From Colocasia esculenta (taxonomy: Eukaryota; Streptophyta; Magnoliopsida; Alismatales; Araceae): a stretch of 64,000 bases of DNA. Each line of letters begins with the position of its first letter. Position 1 is the stretch's first letter. Positions 1 through 9,875 of the stretch are shown here, one piece after another. The stretch lies in the NCBI GenBank assembly GCA_014218235.1, contig CM024766.1:23719346-23783345 (forward strand), read 5' to 3'. The position numbers and the translations under genes were made by a program. Below the pieces are notes generated by a model, which had not been told where the DNA came from, did not search any database, and saw nothing but the letters and a program-made list of their open reading frames with translations.

Positions 1-1
1 T

Positions 2-1237
2 GAAATACTCCCCAGTATTCAGCTTTCCTCATCCAGTGGACCAAAACTTGGAGACAATCCTTCTAAACTTCTTCCACCCTTTTGGTATGCCTTCATCCAC
101 CACTCTGAACATCACATGAATCTGTTCAGAGAATATCTATTTTTTCGTGCTTTCCTTGAAGTTCATGAGATGCCATGGTTCACCTTCGAACATTGGCTTC
201 CTATTCTTCTAAGAACTTCACATATTTCAGTTGAGGAACTTCAATTCATCTCTCAGAAAAGTCATAGCTTGACTCCTAAGGAGTTCCTTGATCTCTATCC
301 AAGAGAAGCAGCCAAATATCAGCAAACCCAATCTAGAAACCAATTTTTAACTGTCCAACATCACCTATCCTTGAGGTTTCATGATATGTTTGGACATTTT
401 ATCTAGGACTCTCAAGCCAAGTACACCAGAATGAGGACTTTCAATTTCGACAGATTCAAATTAGGATTGCCTGATGTTTCTAAAGGCCAATGGGACAATC
501 TGCTAAGCGGTCAAAGAGAAATCATTCCCTCCATGACTGTGGCCTTACCCTCTAGACTGCACCCATCCTTTATAGGAGCAGTTTCCTTCAGAAGGGATTT
601 TGCTGAAGTAGTATTCAACAGATTCATCCGCATTGCCACTAGGTTCAAAATTAAATACAAGCTCAAATTGTCTTTCCAAAGATTTGTGTTCCTTCAAATC
701 TACAAGAACCCCCATCATCTGTTGGATTTCCAGTTATGTTTTGCTGAATCTGAAAGACTCAATGAAGTTTAGTGGGCAGCTGCCTATCCCTCTTACCACT
801 CTGACTGTGAAAAGATGAAGCTCTCTCTTTATGAATTCCAGTCCAAGAGTCTTAAGGATCTGAGGAAGAACATTGGTCATAAATGGGCTCAAAGGTACTT
901 AGTATATTATCAAGCCGAAGATGCAGCTGTGGACCGAGGCCTGCACTGGAACATCACTGTCCATGAGTTTCTCTTTCTTGCAGCCTCTAAGAAGTTTGTT
1001 TCCATCAAGTATCATCTGAGCAGGGAAAAATTCCACTCCAAGATAGGCTGGTTCCATAGGCGTCACATCAAATCTCATAGGAAATTGCCTACTACTAATC
1101 CCTCCAACAACATTGACCTCTCCTTATTTGAAAATTTCTTTTGTGAAAATGAGACAAAGCTCTGGGACCTTCTCAAACCATATTTTGCTCAAATTCCCAG
1201 ATCTTTATACTTGCCTAGCTCCTTGTCTAGGTCTTGA
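2..1237 (+). pseudogene. env-like protein, C-terminal part, broken (S3)
   Basis: One continuous frame runs from base 2 to a TGA at 1235-1237, broken by TAG at 404-406 and 770-772. It matches the C-terminal part of the S1 env-like frame (9876-11130) in layout: a PPxW motif followed by REYL about 15 residues on, a central LP...LHP segment before FNRFIRI, a KWAQRY/IWVERY segment, and a closing block of W, then PYFAQ or SHFAS, then YLP. Function is unknown; such ORFs in plant Sireviruses are called env-like by position only. I see no signal peptide or clear membrane anchor in this part. The N-terminal half lies outside the window. Confidence 0.7.
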
Positions 1238-1393
1238 TCAACTTTTCTTATATTTTGAGAACTATGTAATTTATAAACAATTTCTGCTATGTTTCTGATC
1301 CCTTTGTCATGCTCTATTTTACATCTTATGTTTAATGATTGCCACTTCTGAATGCAACATTTTGTATCATTGTGATGATTTCCTTTATGTTAA

Positions 1394-1490
1394 TGTCGCA
1401 AAGGGGGAGAGACAGCAGCATATTCACACTTCACTTATGCTTTTTACTGTCAATTTAAAGATTTTTATCATTAACAAAAAGGGGGAGAAT
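1394..1490 (+). other. multiple polypurine tracts of S3
   Basis: Two tracts, CAAAGGGGGAGAG near 1398 and AAAAAGGGGGAGAATTGT at 1476-1493, lie between the env-like gene and the LTR. The second abuts the LTR and would prime plus-strand DNA. Several copies of this tract are typical of Sireviruses. Confidence 0.8.
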
Positions 1491-1762
1491 TGTTGAGCAA
1501 CTACCCCTAAGGAATTTAAGAATCTTCTTAAATTAATATATCTATTGTTTTTGCTAGGACAAAACTCTTTACAAAGCAAATATATTAATTACATATCACA
1601 AAAATCATATTGGTATATTGCAGATTAATACCTCATCCAAAAATTTCGAAGTCCACAGACTCTCTCTCTTTGTCCTACTAAATTCGATTGCTAACTTCGA
1701 ATATCAAATCCGACTCCTTCAGAATCGAAGTTATTCAATCTTCAAATTTTTCTAAGGTCACA

Positions 1763-2098
1763 ACTTTATACTTGATTCGACTTATGTTTCCGACTGGTAC
1801 AGTCAAATGCTTCATACTACTTTATACTTGATTCGACTTATGTCTCCGACTAGTACAGTCGAATGCTTCATGTAATCTTATACTTGATTCGACTTATGTT
1901 TCCGACTAGTACAGTCAAATGCTTCATACAACTTTATACTTGATTCGACTTATGTCTCCGTCTGATACAGTCGAATGCTTCATATAATCTTCTACTTGAT
2001 TCAACTTATGTCTCTGACTGGTACAATCGAATGCTTCATATAATCCTCTACTTGATTCGACTGATGACTCCGACTATTACAGTCGAATGACTTTCTAT
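1763..2098 (+). repeat. six-copy 56-bp tandem repeat in S3 LTR
   Basis: Units begin at 1763, 1819, 1875, 1931, 1987 and 2043, exactly 56 bases apart. Each has TTGATTCGACT near its start and ACAGTCGAATG near its end, so each unit carries an inverted pair (TTCGACT and AGTCGAA). Single copies of the short motif continue to about 2225. Confidence 0.95.
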
Positions 2099-3469
2099 AT
2101 CTGTCTGTCTTCTTTGATTGCCTCAGTCAAATGCTTCAGTAAACAATCTATATGGTATTCGACTACTGAAGTCGAAACACTCTTATTTGTCCAGTCTAAT
2201 TGCATGTTCTTTTGGATTCGACTTCACTGATTAACTCCGCACTTAAACTCTCTTCTGATCCTATTAGTCTTAATTTCTAATGCAAATTTATCTCCAAATC
2301 TTTTCATACATCTTTTTAATAATCTTTCAATATCTTATTGATTCATAAAAACTGACATTATCCTATTATTTTATTCTCTGTCAGAACAAGTCATATCAGT
2401 CTTAATTCATTCATTTAAATCCTACGCATGACACCTCTGATATATTTTAAGAAATAATCCTTGAGTTGTTCAATGCCTTTGCTCTGGATTTTGCTGGATT
2501 CATTAGACACTATGCATTTATGAATTCTTAGGTGCATGGCATCTGACAGGACTCACCTACCACTGACAGACCCATGCTTTACCTTTTTAGCCTAACTATC
2601 TGTCTACTTTTTCTTCTGCATCCGAGGTTTCCATACCCTCCTATGTACTTGTCTAATCCACCTACCTCAAAGGTATGGAGATACTCTTCTCTTTTGTCTT
2701 GTCCCTGTGCAGGCATTTATTGAAGCACATTTTCAGCATGTCTCCCTCACAGTTCACTCTGAAAGAAAAAGAGCTTATCCTCTAGCTGTGAAAACTGCAC
2801 TTCCTTCTGAAGATCTTGGAAAGAAGCAAATTTGAAAGACTTCTGGATAACAAACACTTCAAGACCCAAAAGGATTCTAGAGATCTCTTCAACGGACATA
2901 TTGCAAATTGCCACAAACTCCAACAGCTACATTTCAAACGGCTATATTCTGAAGTGTATAAAAGGAGCTCAAGTTTGAAGAAGAAAAATACAACTACCCC
3001 ACAACACAAGAAGCGCATACAAGCCTTTACACCTTCATGTGAACTTCATTCGAATTCTTCCAAGTCCACACAAGCTTTCTGCAAGCAAAAGTCTGGGAGT
3101 TACTCCTCTTAAGAAGCCATTTTCTGAAGCTCTCCTAGAAGAAGTCTTGTGTTGAGTGCAACTGTATTTGATTACTTTCTTAGTCCACTCTTGTTGTTCA
3201 GATAGAATTCATATCTCATTTTCTGATCTCGAAATCCTTCTGAAGTCTGTGTGTGTTTGTACTCAGATCTGAGGCAAACACACAAGTGTTTCTCTATTTA
3301 TTTCTGTGTAATTTCTGCAGAAGTTTGGTTCTGCATTGCCGCTCCTGTGAAGGGAAGACCTTGTGAAAGGTAGTTGTTGTTCCCCTATTTAGGGAAGACT
3401 TGCTTGGGAGCAAGTGGGTTTGTCATTCCTCTCAAGGGTGAGAGAAGGCCAATTTAATGGCAGTTAGTG

Positions 3470-3545
3470 GAAATCTCAAGTGGTTGGCTTGAGAACTGGA
3501 TGTAGGACTTCCATGTGGGAAGGGCCGAACTAGGATAAATCCCTG
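3470..3545 (+). promoter_or_regulatory. conserved paired stem-loops near LTR end (S3)
   Basis: Hairpin 1 is CTCAAG (3475-3480), loop TGGTTGG, CTTGAG (3488-3493), perfectly paired. Hairpin 2 follows with GGACTTCC against GGAAGGGCC, then CCGAACTAGGATAA. The same order and spacing occur in S1, S2 and S4. The block is about 170-240 bases before the LTR end, so it would sit in the RNA leader just before the primer site. Its role is unknown; leader RNA functions such as packaging are only a guess. Confidence 0.6.
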
Positions 3546-3714
3546 TGCATTCATTGTGTGATTATTTCCGCCTTATCTACACTTGAATCACACACACCAC
3601 ACTAAGCTCTAACAATTTACTTTGTGTTGTGCAATTTCAGAAGCAATTTTTAAAAAGGGAAGAAGTCCTATTCACCCCCCTCTAGGACATTCTTAGTGCC
3701 ATTTCGATCCAACA

Positions 3715-6658
3715 TCACTGTCACGAAACAAACCGACAGGAGACTCCGCCATCGGTTCAAAGACTCACCAACACCCCGCACAATGGAGAACCAACGAGGA
3801 GTTGGCAGCACACCCGCCACACGCACACAGAGCTCAACGCGGGCACCAACATGCCAACCACCAAAAAGGCCTACAACCACACCTGAACTAAAACAACTGC
3901 ATAGGTTAAGGACAACACGTCAACCTCAGAGGGACCCAAACCAAAGCAGGGTACCACAATCGAACACTCTCACTCCCAAAGCGAGAGGGAAAAACCCAGA
4001 CACAGACCACGACCAAACCCTGACGTACCACCGATAGGGCTACCTAGATAAGGCAAAGTAGCCAACCCACAGCGGTAACGGTACAACCACAAGGCACGGG
4101 CCAGCACAAAGTGTCCCAGAGGAGGAAAGCTCAACGCCTCCAACACCGAGCGAAGTCGTGAAACGACGCACGAAGCTCACGATCAGCCACACGCACAACA
4201 CATGGTGCTATCACAAGCACCAGGAGCCACCCAAGGTACAACACAATGCACCAAGGCTCCAGACAGCACAAAATCGAAACACTCGTGCACAAGCACATGG
4301 TGCTACCACAAGCACCAAAACTAAGCAAAGTGCAACACAGGTGCACCAGCGGCCAAAACAACACTACGGGCTGACAGGAAGGACTCTTCACCAGAGACCC
4401 ACCAAAAGCCATGTGCAAAGAACCGCAAGCCTGAAAGGGCACAACAGGCCACGTCGGCCCCAGCCCTTGAGGCACAAGAACACGAAACATCGAAGAAAAC
4501 GCTCAAGGTGCAGTACACACAACCACACCAGTAGCCCGAGACGACATAGGGCCCGCTGAAGGGGCTCTCCACCAGAGACCCACAATAGAAGCACACAGAA
4601 AGCCGACAACTTCAAGAGTGTAAAAACCATGTTGACTCAAGAAGCACATAAACACGGAGCACCGACTCTGCCGCATAGGGAGCAAAACACTATAGCAACT
4701 CCATATCGTGCAAGAGCAAGCACACCACCTCTATCGTGACCGATAGAGAGGCCAAACTCCAAAATAATGACACAAAATCCTCTAATGCACAAGCCGAGGC
4801 ACAATCAAGCACACACTGGAACAATGCTTGCACGAGCAAGCTAAGCAAGAAAATAGGTGCACAGCAGAGCAACGCTCATGCATGCAACCCAACAAGAAAA
4901 TAATACTACCTCGCACTAAACCAACAGGGACCCAATGCCCCAAATTGTCCAGGCAGGTAGCAAGAAACAATCAACGACAAACGACATAAATAGGTCTACC
5001 GACCCACGGTGCCACAAGAAAATGACAGCACGAGGGGAGCAACCACTCAACCCAAAAACAACTCAAGGGAAGATGACTCCACCAGAAGGTCGCAACGATG
5101 CGCAATCTGGCAACACAACACCATAATGGAGCATTGCCATCCTGAGCAACCAACAGAAAGCAGAGGAAGGAGACACGCAAAGCAGCGAGTCTCTTCCACG
5201 CGCGAGAGGGAAATCCACAACGCAAGGCTGACACTTCCTCAAGAAGCTGAGCCAGCCAAACACCCACGGCACTCACCAGACCATTATCTGCAAGAGCACG
5301 CAGGGTGCGAGAAACAAAGCAAACCGCCCGATCATGGGGACACACGAAGTCTCACCAGGACAGTCGAGAAACTCGGAAACGAACAACGAGACAAGCTAGC
5401 CAACGCGGCAGCCAGACGCACGGCCAAGGACACAACACCTTGACCGAAAATGCCCAGGCAGACTGTAACACAGACAGTCCAACCAGCAATAACGACAGCT
5501 CATCTCTACGAAGAGAGAGAGAGAGGGCAACCACGACCAAAACAACACGAAGCAACTTCGGGGAGAACCTCTACTAAAAATGCCAAAAGCCGTCCTGGGA
5601 GAACCTCACCAGAACGCAGCCCAACCAAATGGCACACTACACAGACCGTCAAAGAGAACACTGCATCAAGTAGAAGCAACGTAAGCCGGTCCTAGGAGAA
5701 CCTCCACCAGAACCACCAAGGCACCGTTATGGGAAAACCCGCAAGAACGCACCAGCCAAACCAACAGCACACCTCAGACCTTGAGGTAGCACAACAATAG
5801 ATAGAAATGAGCACGGAATAGTCCTGAGAGAAACCCTCACCAGGACAACAACAAATGGCTCTGGGAAACCTCACCAGAACGCCGGGCAGCCAAGCGATGC
5901 ACCTCAACCCAGAGGGCAATGCAACAACAACCAGAAACGAGCACAACACAGTTTTGGGGAAACCTCACTTCCGCCAGAACCAACAGTTAAGAACTCCAGG
6001 AGCACCTCACCAGAGATCACAACCAGTCAGCACAAGACCGACAAACAACCACAGACAAGTGTCGCAGTGCTCAACCAGCGATGAAACATGGCACACAGAA
6101 CATCTGTTTAGTCCGAGCAACAATGCCGACCGAGTAGAGGACAGCGCACAACAGTGCACAAACAAGAGATCACACACATGACCAACATAGCACACACCCT
6201 AACAACAGGGGAACAACCAACAAGGCAAGGACACTTCGACTGGTTCCATAGACAACAACTCTGCACCAGTGAAGGCCACACCACACGTAGGCTCTCTCAG
6301 CCTTCGCGATGCACACACACCCAAATGCACTGAAGACGACCAAGAGCACCGCGCCTGGACTTGCCTGCAACCATCCTCCATACGGGGAAGACCACTGCCA
6401 GCGATTCCACCGCCAACCACGCCACCACGACACGAACACACCGAGCAACCACGCTCGCCACGCATGCGGCACAGCAACAGCTGCAACCCATTGCAACACG
6501 CACTCGAACCATGCAGGGAAGTCGCACGCTTGCAAAACAATTGAAAACACAAGCCTAACACTAGTCTGACGGTGTCAGCAGCGTACTAGTACCTTTTTTG
6601 GGACAGCTATAGTTATTAACTCATTACAAATCTCAATAGACTCCGCTCTGATACCAAC
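3715..6658 (-). mobile_element. non-coding interior of gypsy-like element G0 (LARD-like)
   Basis: This 2.9 kb lies next to a primer site (6645-6656) and an LTR start (6659), so it is the interior of a minus-strand LTR element. No frame on either strand shows gag, protease, RT or integrase motifs. The long frames here are compositional, from GC-rich, stop-poor sequence. Diverged short repeats of the form GGGAGAACCTCACCAGAAC recur, for example near 4385, 4565, 5095, 5355, 5600, 5695, 5825, 5865 and 6005. A long LTR with a non-coding interior fits a large retrotransposon derivative (LARD), a non-autonomous element. The far end is lost at the S3 boundary. Confidence 0.55.
6645..6656 (-). other. 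primer binding site of G0
   Basis: The minus strand reads TGGTATCAGAGC, 12 bases complementary to the 3' end of initiator methionine tRNA, two bases from the LTR start at 6659. Confidence 0.9.
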
Positions 6659-7292
6659 TGTAATGACCTGACCTCCCGGACCCCCGCTAGGGACCCCGAT
6701 GATCGTGTTGTCACCCACGGATCTGAAGACCCGGAAGGGTTAGAAGAAATAGTCTAGGGAGATATGTACTGAATTCAAATAACTATAATAATTTGTATGA
6801 TATACAAAAGTCTGTACAACATGTCCCAAATAAAAGACAGGTACAAGAAGAAAGGTGCAGTCCTTAAGGGGCATACCCCGAGGACTTGCAAAGCACAACT
6901 CTCTACACACTCAGGTACAAGAGCTCAAAACACTCGCTCTCACTACTGCTGACAACACATGGCGCCACAGCTGGCTCCGCAACCCCGTCCAACACCGAGC
7001 TCTCGTGACGAAGAGCCCCTAGCTAAAGAGAGTAGGGGGTGAGCCTCGCGAACAAGGACCAGTAGGGATTACCAGTCCCTCACCAGCCAGAGCAGCAGGA
7101 ACTCCAAAAATAGGAAACTACCCTAGAAAGTTGTAAAGCGAGGAACACTTACAGCAGGGTACTACAAAGCAGCAGGACAGAACAGTGCAATGCCACGACC
7201 ACCAACCAAGGTCGTGGAACACATACAACTCCCGCAGACCCCAACAGAGTCAGGCACAAAGTGGAGGCAACCCTCGGCACATCCGCCGAGAC
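6659..7292 (-). repeat. LTR of G0, first segment
   Basis: Begins TGTAATGACCTGACC next to the primer site and is interrupted at 7292 by S1. It resumes at 21342. The TGTAAYGACC start resembles G1. No gene is seen. Confidence 0.75.
7288..7292. other. target site duplication of S1 (left)
   Basis: GAGAC, identical to 21337-21341 on the other side of S1. Confidence 0.95.
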
Positions 7293-7457
7293 TGTTGCCC
7301 AGTTGACAAGCCCAGAGGGGGGTGAATGAGTCTTTTAAAAATATTTGATTAGTACCTGTACTTAAAACATTCACACAAAGACGTTCTTCGATGAAGGTTA
7401 GTAACAGTTAGTTCAAAGAGCAATCACACAAGAAAAACAACCACACAACACAATAAA

Positions 7458-7535
7458 TTATCCTAGTTCGGACCTCCTCTCCTTAGGAGTCCTACGTCCA
7501 GTCCCTGAGCAACAACTCAGGATTCCACTAACTAG
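7458..7535 (-). promoter_or_regulatory. conserved paired stem-loops (S1 3' LTR)
   Basis: In element direction hairpin 1 is CCTGAG, loop TTGTTG, CTCAGG (7504-7521). Hairpin 2 is GGACTCC against GGAGGTCC, followed by CCGAACTAGGATAA. It shares the GTTAGTGGAA lead-in and GGACGTAGGACT linker with S3. Confidence 0.6.
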
Positions 7536-7605
7536 GGTACAGTCCCCCTATGGACACTACAACACCCAACTCAATTGGTCTTCCATCACACGAAGGGAAT
7601 TACAC

Positions 7606-7702
7606 CACCCTGGATACCCCACCAGGTCTTCCTTCACAACAGAAGGGAATAACAACACCCTGGATACCCCACCAGGTCTTCCTTCACAATAGAAGGGAAC
7701 AA
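7606..7702. repeat. 50-bp minisatellite in S1 3' LTR
   Basis: About two units of CACCCTGGATACCCCACCAG plus GTCTTCCTTCACAACAGAAG. The partner LTR has one more unit at 19217-19375. Confidence 0.85.
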
Positions 7703-8449
7703 CAACAGCAAAGGTAAGAAGTAAAAACAAGCCCCTAGATCAAGCTTCAACAAGCTAAGATCTGAAGCAAGTAGGACTGAGAGTAGAAGATCTAGAAACA
7801 CAGTAGACTCTCAGAACTACACGAGCTCTCTTAAGATTTTCACTACAGTGTGGAGAGCAAAGATCAAAACAAGGAGGAATGAAGTTCTTGGCTCTAGAAT
7901 TCTATCAGAAGATTTGAATTGCTTGTTCTCTCAAATGGTAAGTTTCTCTCTTCTTCGTATCTTTCATTTGGAGCTGATATCTTGAATTTATATCTCCAAT
8001 TTGAAATGTAGTCGTTGAAGCAACCGTTGTCTCTTAGTTTGGTAGACATTAGACTGCTTGACACTTGGAAGCTTCTAGTCAGCAATCTTTTATCCATTTG
8101 AGCACGCAAAGAGATAAGGTCTTCTCACATCTATATGGTCCAACGTTGTATGACAGAATGTCTTCAGGGCCCTGCATACATTAAATGCTAGAACAGTAGA
8201 CAGCTAGACTGTCTCTTGATGTCAGAAAACGTTGACGTGAATATTCACCAAAATAGCAATGCCAAATAGCTTGTTCTAAAAGATATTGACAGAATGTGCA
8301 CGATAATGAAAAGATATCATCTGCATGCATGCAGAGATACGTTCTGTCTTCATTAAATGCACAGCAGTCAGACAAATAAGAGAAGACTTTGACTATTCAA
8401 CGCTTTAAGAGATAAGATAAATATCAAGTCGATATAAACCAAAAAGTCA

Positions 8450-9380
8450 TTGTCTATATGACTTTTGAAATCGTTATGAATACCAACAAGTCATTATAGA
8501 GAGAAAATCGTTGTATTCATTAAAGGAATCGTTATGAATACTGAAGAAATCGTTATAGAGAGCAAATCGTTGTATTCATTAAATGAATCGTTATGAATAC
8601 TCAAGAAATTGTTATAGAGAGCAAATCGTTGTATTCATTAAAGGAATCGTTATGAATACTGAAGAAATCGTTATAGAAAGTAAGTCGTTGGATTCATTAA
8701 ATGAATCGTTATGAATACTGAAGAAATCGTTATAGAGAGCAAATCGTTGTATTCATTAAAGGAATACTGAAGAAATCGTTATAGAGAGCAAATTGTTGTA
8801 TTCAACGAAGAAATCGTTATGAACACTTAACAAATCGTTATGGAAAGCAAGTCGATGTGTTCAACGAAGAAATCGTTATGAACACTTAACAAATCATTAT
8901 GGAAAGCAAGTCGATGTGTTCAACGAAGAAATCGTTATGAACACTTAACAAATCGTTATGAAAGGCAAGTCGATGTGTTCAACGAAGAAATCATTATGAA
9001 CACTTAACAAATCGTTATGGAAAGCCATCGTTGTGGTCGCTAAAGAAATCGTTGCGCGAAGCAAATCGTTATGAAATCAAAAGAAATCGTTGCGATAACT
9101 TAAGGAATCGTTACGACGGGCAAGTCTTTACGAGTTTTAAAGAAATCGTTACGATGACTTAAAGAGTCGTTGTGATGGGCAAGAAGTTACGAGTTCTAAA
9201 GAAATCGTTACGATTACTTAAAGAGTCGTTGCGACGGGCAAGTCGTTACGAGTTCTAAAGAAATCATTACGATTACTTAAAGAGTCGTTGCGACGGGCAA
9301 GTCGTTACGAGTTCTAAAGAAATCGTTAAGATATCAAATCGTTATAGCTCTATTGAAATCGATACACATATAAGGAAATC
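8450..9380 (-). repeat. ATCGTT motif array in S1 3' LTR
   Basis: Dozens of AAATCGTT copies (AACGATTT in element direction) spaced mostly 10-30 bases apart, organised in higher-order units such as one ending in TGTATTCATTAAAGG (8520-8770), one with TGTTCAACGAAG (8800-9020) and one with TTACGAGTTCTAAAG (9180-9330). It looks like an enhancer-type or satellite-like segment; function unknown. Confidence 0.9.
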
Positions 9381-9615
9381 GTTGTGACTTTCAACAGGAG
9401 TTGGTGTGGACTTAGAGAAATATGATCTTGAAATGATTAAAGCTTCAGAAAGGTAATACTTACCAATATTGGCTTGTTTGACCTTGGTATATTTCCTGTA
9501 CTTAAGACTTATGAAATGTGTGTTAGAACTTTTTGATAGGGTTTTGTTTGGTTTTGTTAATCACCAAAATGAATATGTAATTAATTAAAATTACATGGGG
9601 GCAGACTGAACATCA

Positions 9616-9807
9616 ATCGCCCCCTTTTAGGTGATGACAAAACTTAACAATAAGCATGAATAATGAATCTGAATATTTGCAGAATGTATTTCATACATGC
9701 TAAGTATTTTTCTCCCCTTAACAATAAGCATGAATAGTAATAATAAAATATGAATATTTGCGGAATGTATTTCAGACATGCTAAGTGTTTTTCTCCCCCT
9801 TTTTGTC
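9616..9807 (-). other. polypurine tracts of S1, tandemly duplicated
   Basis: Minus-strand tracts AAAAGGGGG at 9620-9628 next to the LTR, TAAGGGGAGAAAA near 9709-9720, and AAAAAGGGGGAGAAAA near 9789-9804. The last two sit in a tandem repeat of about 75-80 bases (9640-9807) that also contains the sequence CATGCTAAGT. Confidence 0.85.
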
Positions 9808-9875
9808 ATTAAGCAAAAAGATAATTTGAGACAAAGAATGAAGAGAAAAGATAAGCAGAGACAAGCAAATGTAGT

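Larger units (their letters stand above)
1..3714 (+). mobile_element. Sirevirus-like Ty1/copia element S3, 3' part
   Basis: The left edge of the window cuts this element. What remains, in order, is the end of an env-like reading frame, a 3' untranslated stretch with AAGGGGGAG polypurine tracts, and a full LTR from TGTTGAGCAA to CCAACA. Repeated polypurine tracts and an env-like gene after pol are traits of the Sirevirus lineage. S3 is a different family from S1, S2 and S4: its LTR cannot be read straight across to theirs except in a short structured block near the end. The five bases after the LTR are TCACT; the partner duplication would lie outside the window. The element appears to sit in the non-coding interior of G0. 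Confidence 0.85.
1491..3714 (+). repeat. 3' LTR of S3
   Basis: The LTR runs from TGTTGAGCAA to ATCCAACA, about 2.2 kb, with TG...CA ends. The left third holds an array of TTCGACT/AGTCGAA motifs including a six-copy 56-bp tandem. The right end has the two conserved stem-loops near 3470-3545 and the block ending in a C-rich run and TCTAGG that is usual before the end of plant copia LTRs. No protein gene is supported here; the 98-codon frame at 2816-3112 has no recognisable domain. Confidence 0.85.
7293..9615 (-). repeat. 3' LTR of S1
   Basis: Runs TGTTGCCCAG to GAACATCA on the plus strand (2,323 bp). It contains the conserved stem-loop block (7458-7535), a 50-bp minisatellite (7606-7702) and a long array of ATCGTT motifs (8450-9380). 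It is shorter than its partner by about 110 bases. Confidence 0.97.

Noticed and set aside
2816..3112. 98-codon frame in the S3 LTR
   Set aside because: No domain, lies wholly inside an LTR, and overlaps an opposite-strand frame of similar quality.
3696..6569. Many long frames on both strands
   Set aside because: They overlap each other on opposite strands, lack domains and follow GC-rich, stop-poor composition of the G0 interior.
6645..6656. tRNA gene at the TGGTATCAGAGC sites
   Set aside because: Only the complement of the tRNA 3' end is present, beside LTRs; these are primer binding sites, not tRNA genes.
8450..9380. CRISPR-like array
   Set aside because: Repeats are too short and variable, have no unique spacers of constant length, and lie inside an LTR of a plant retroelement.
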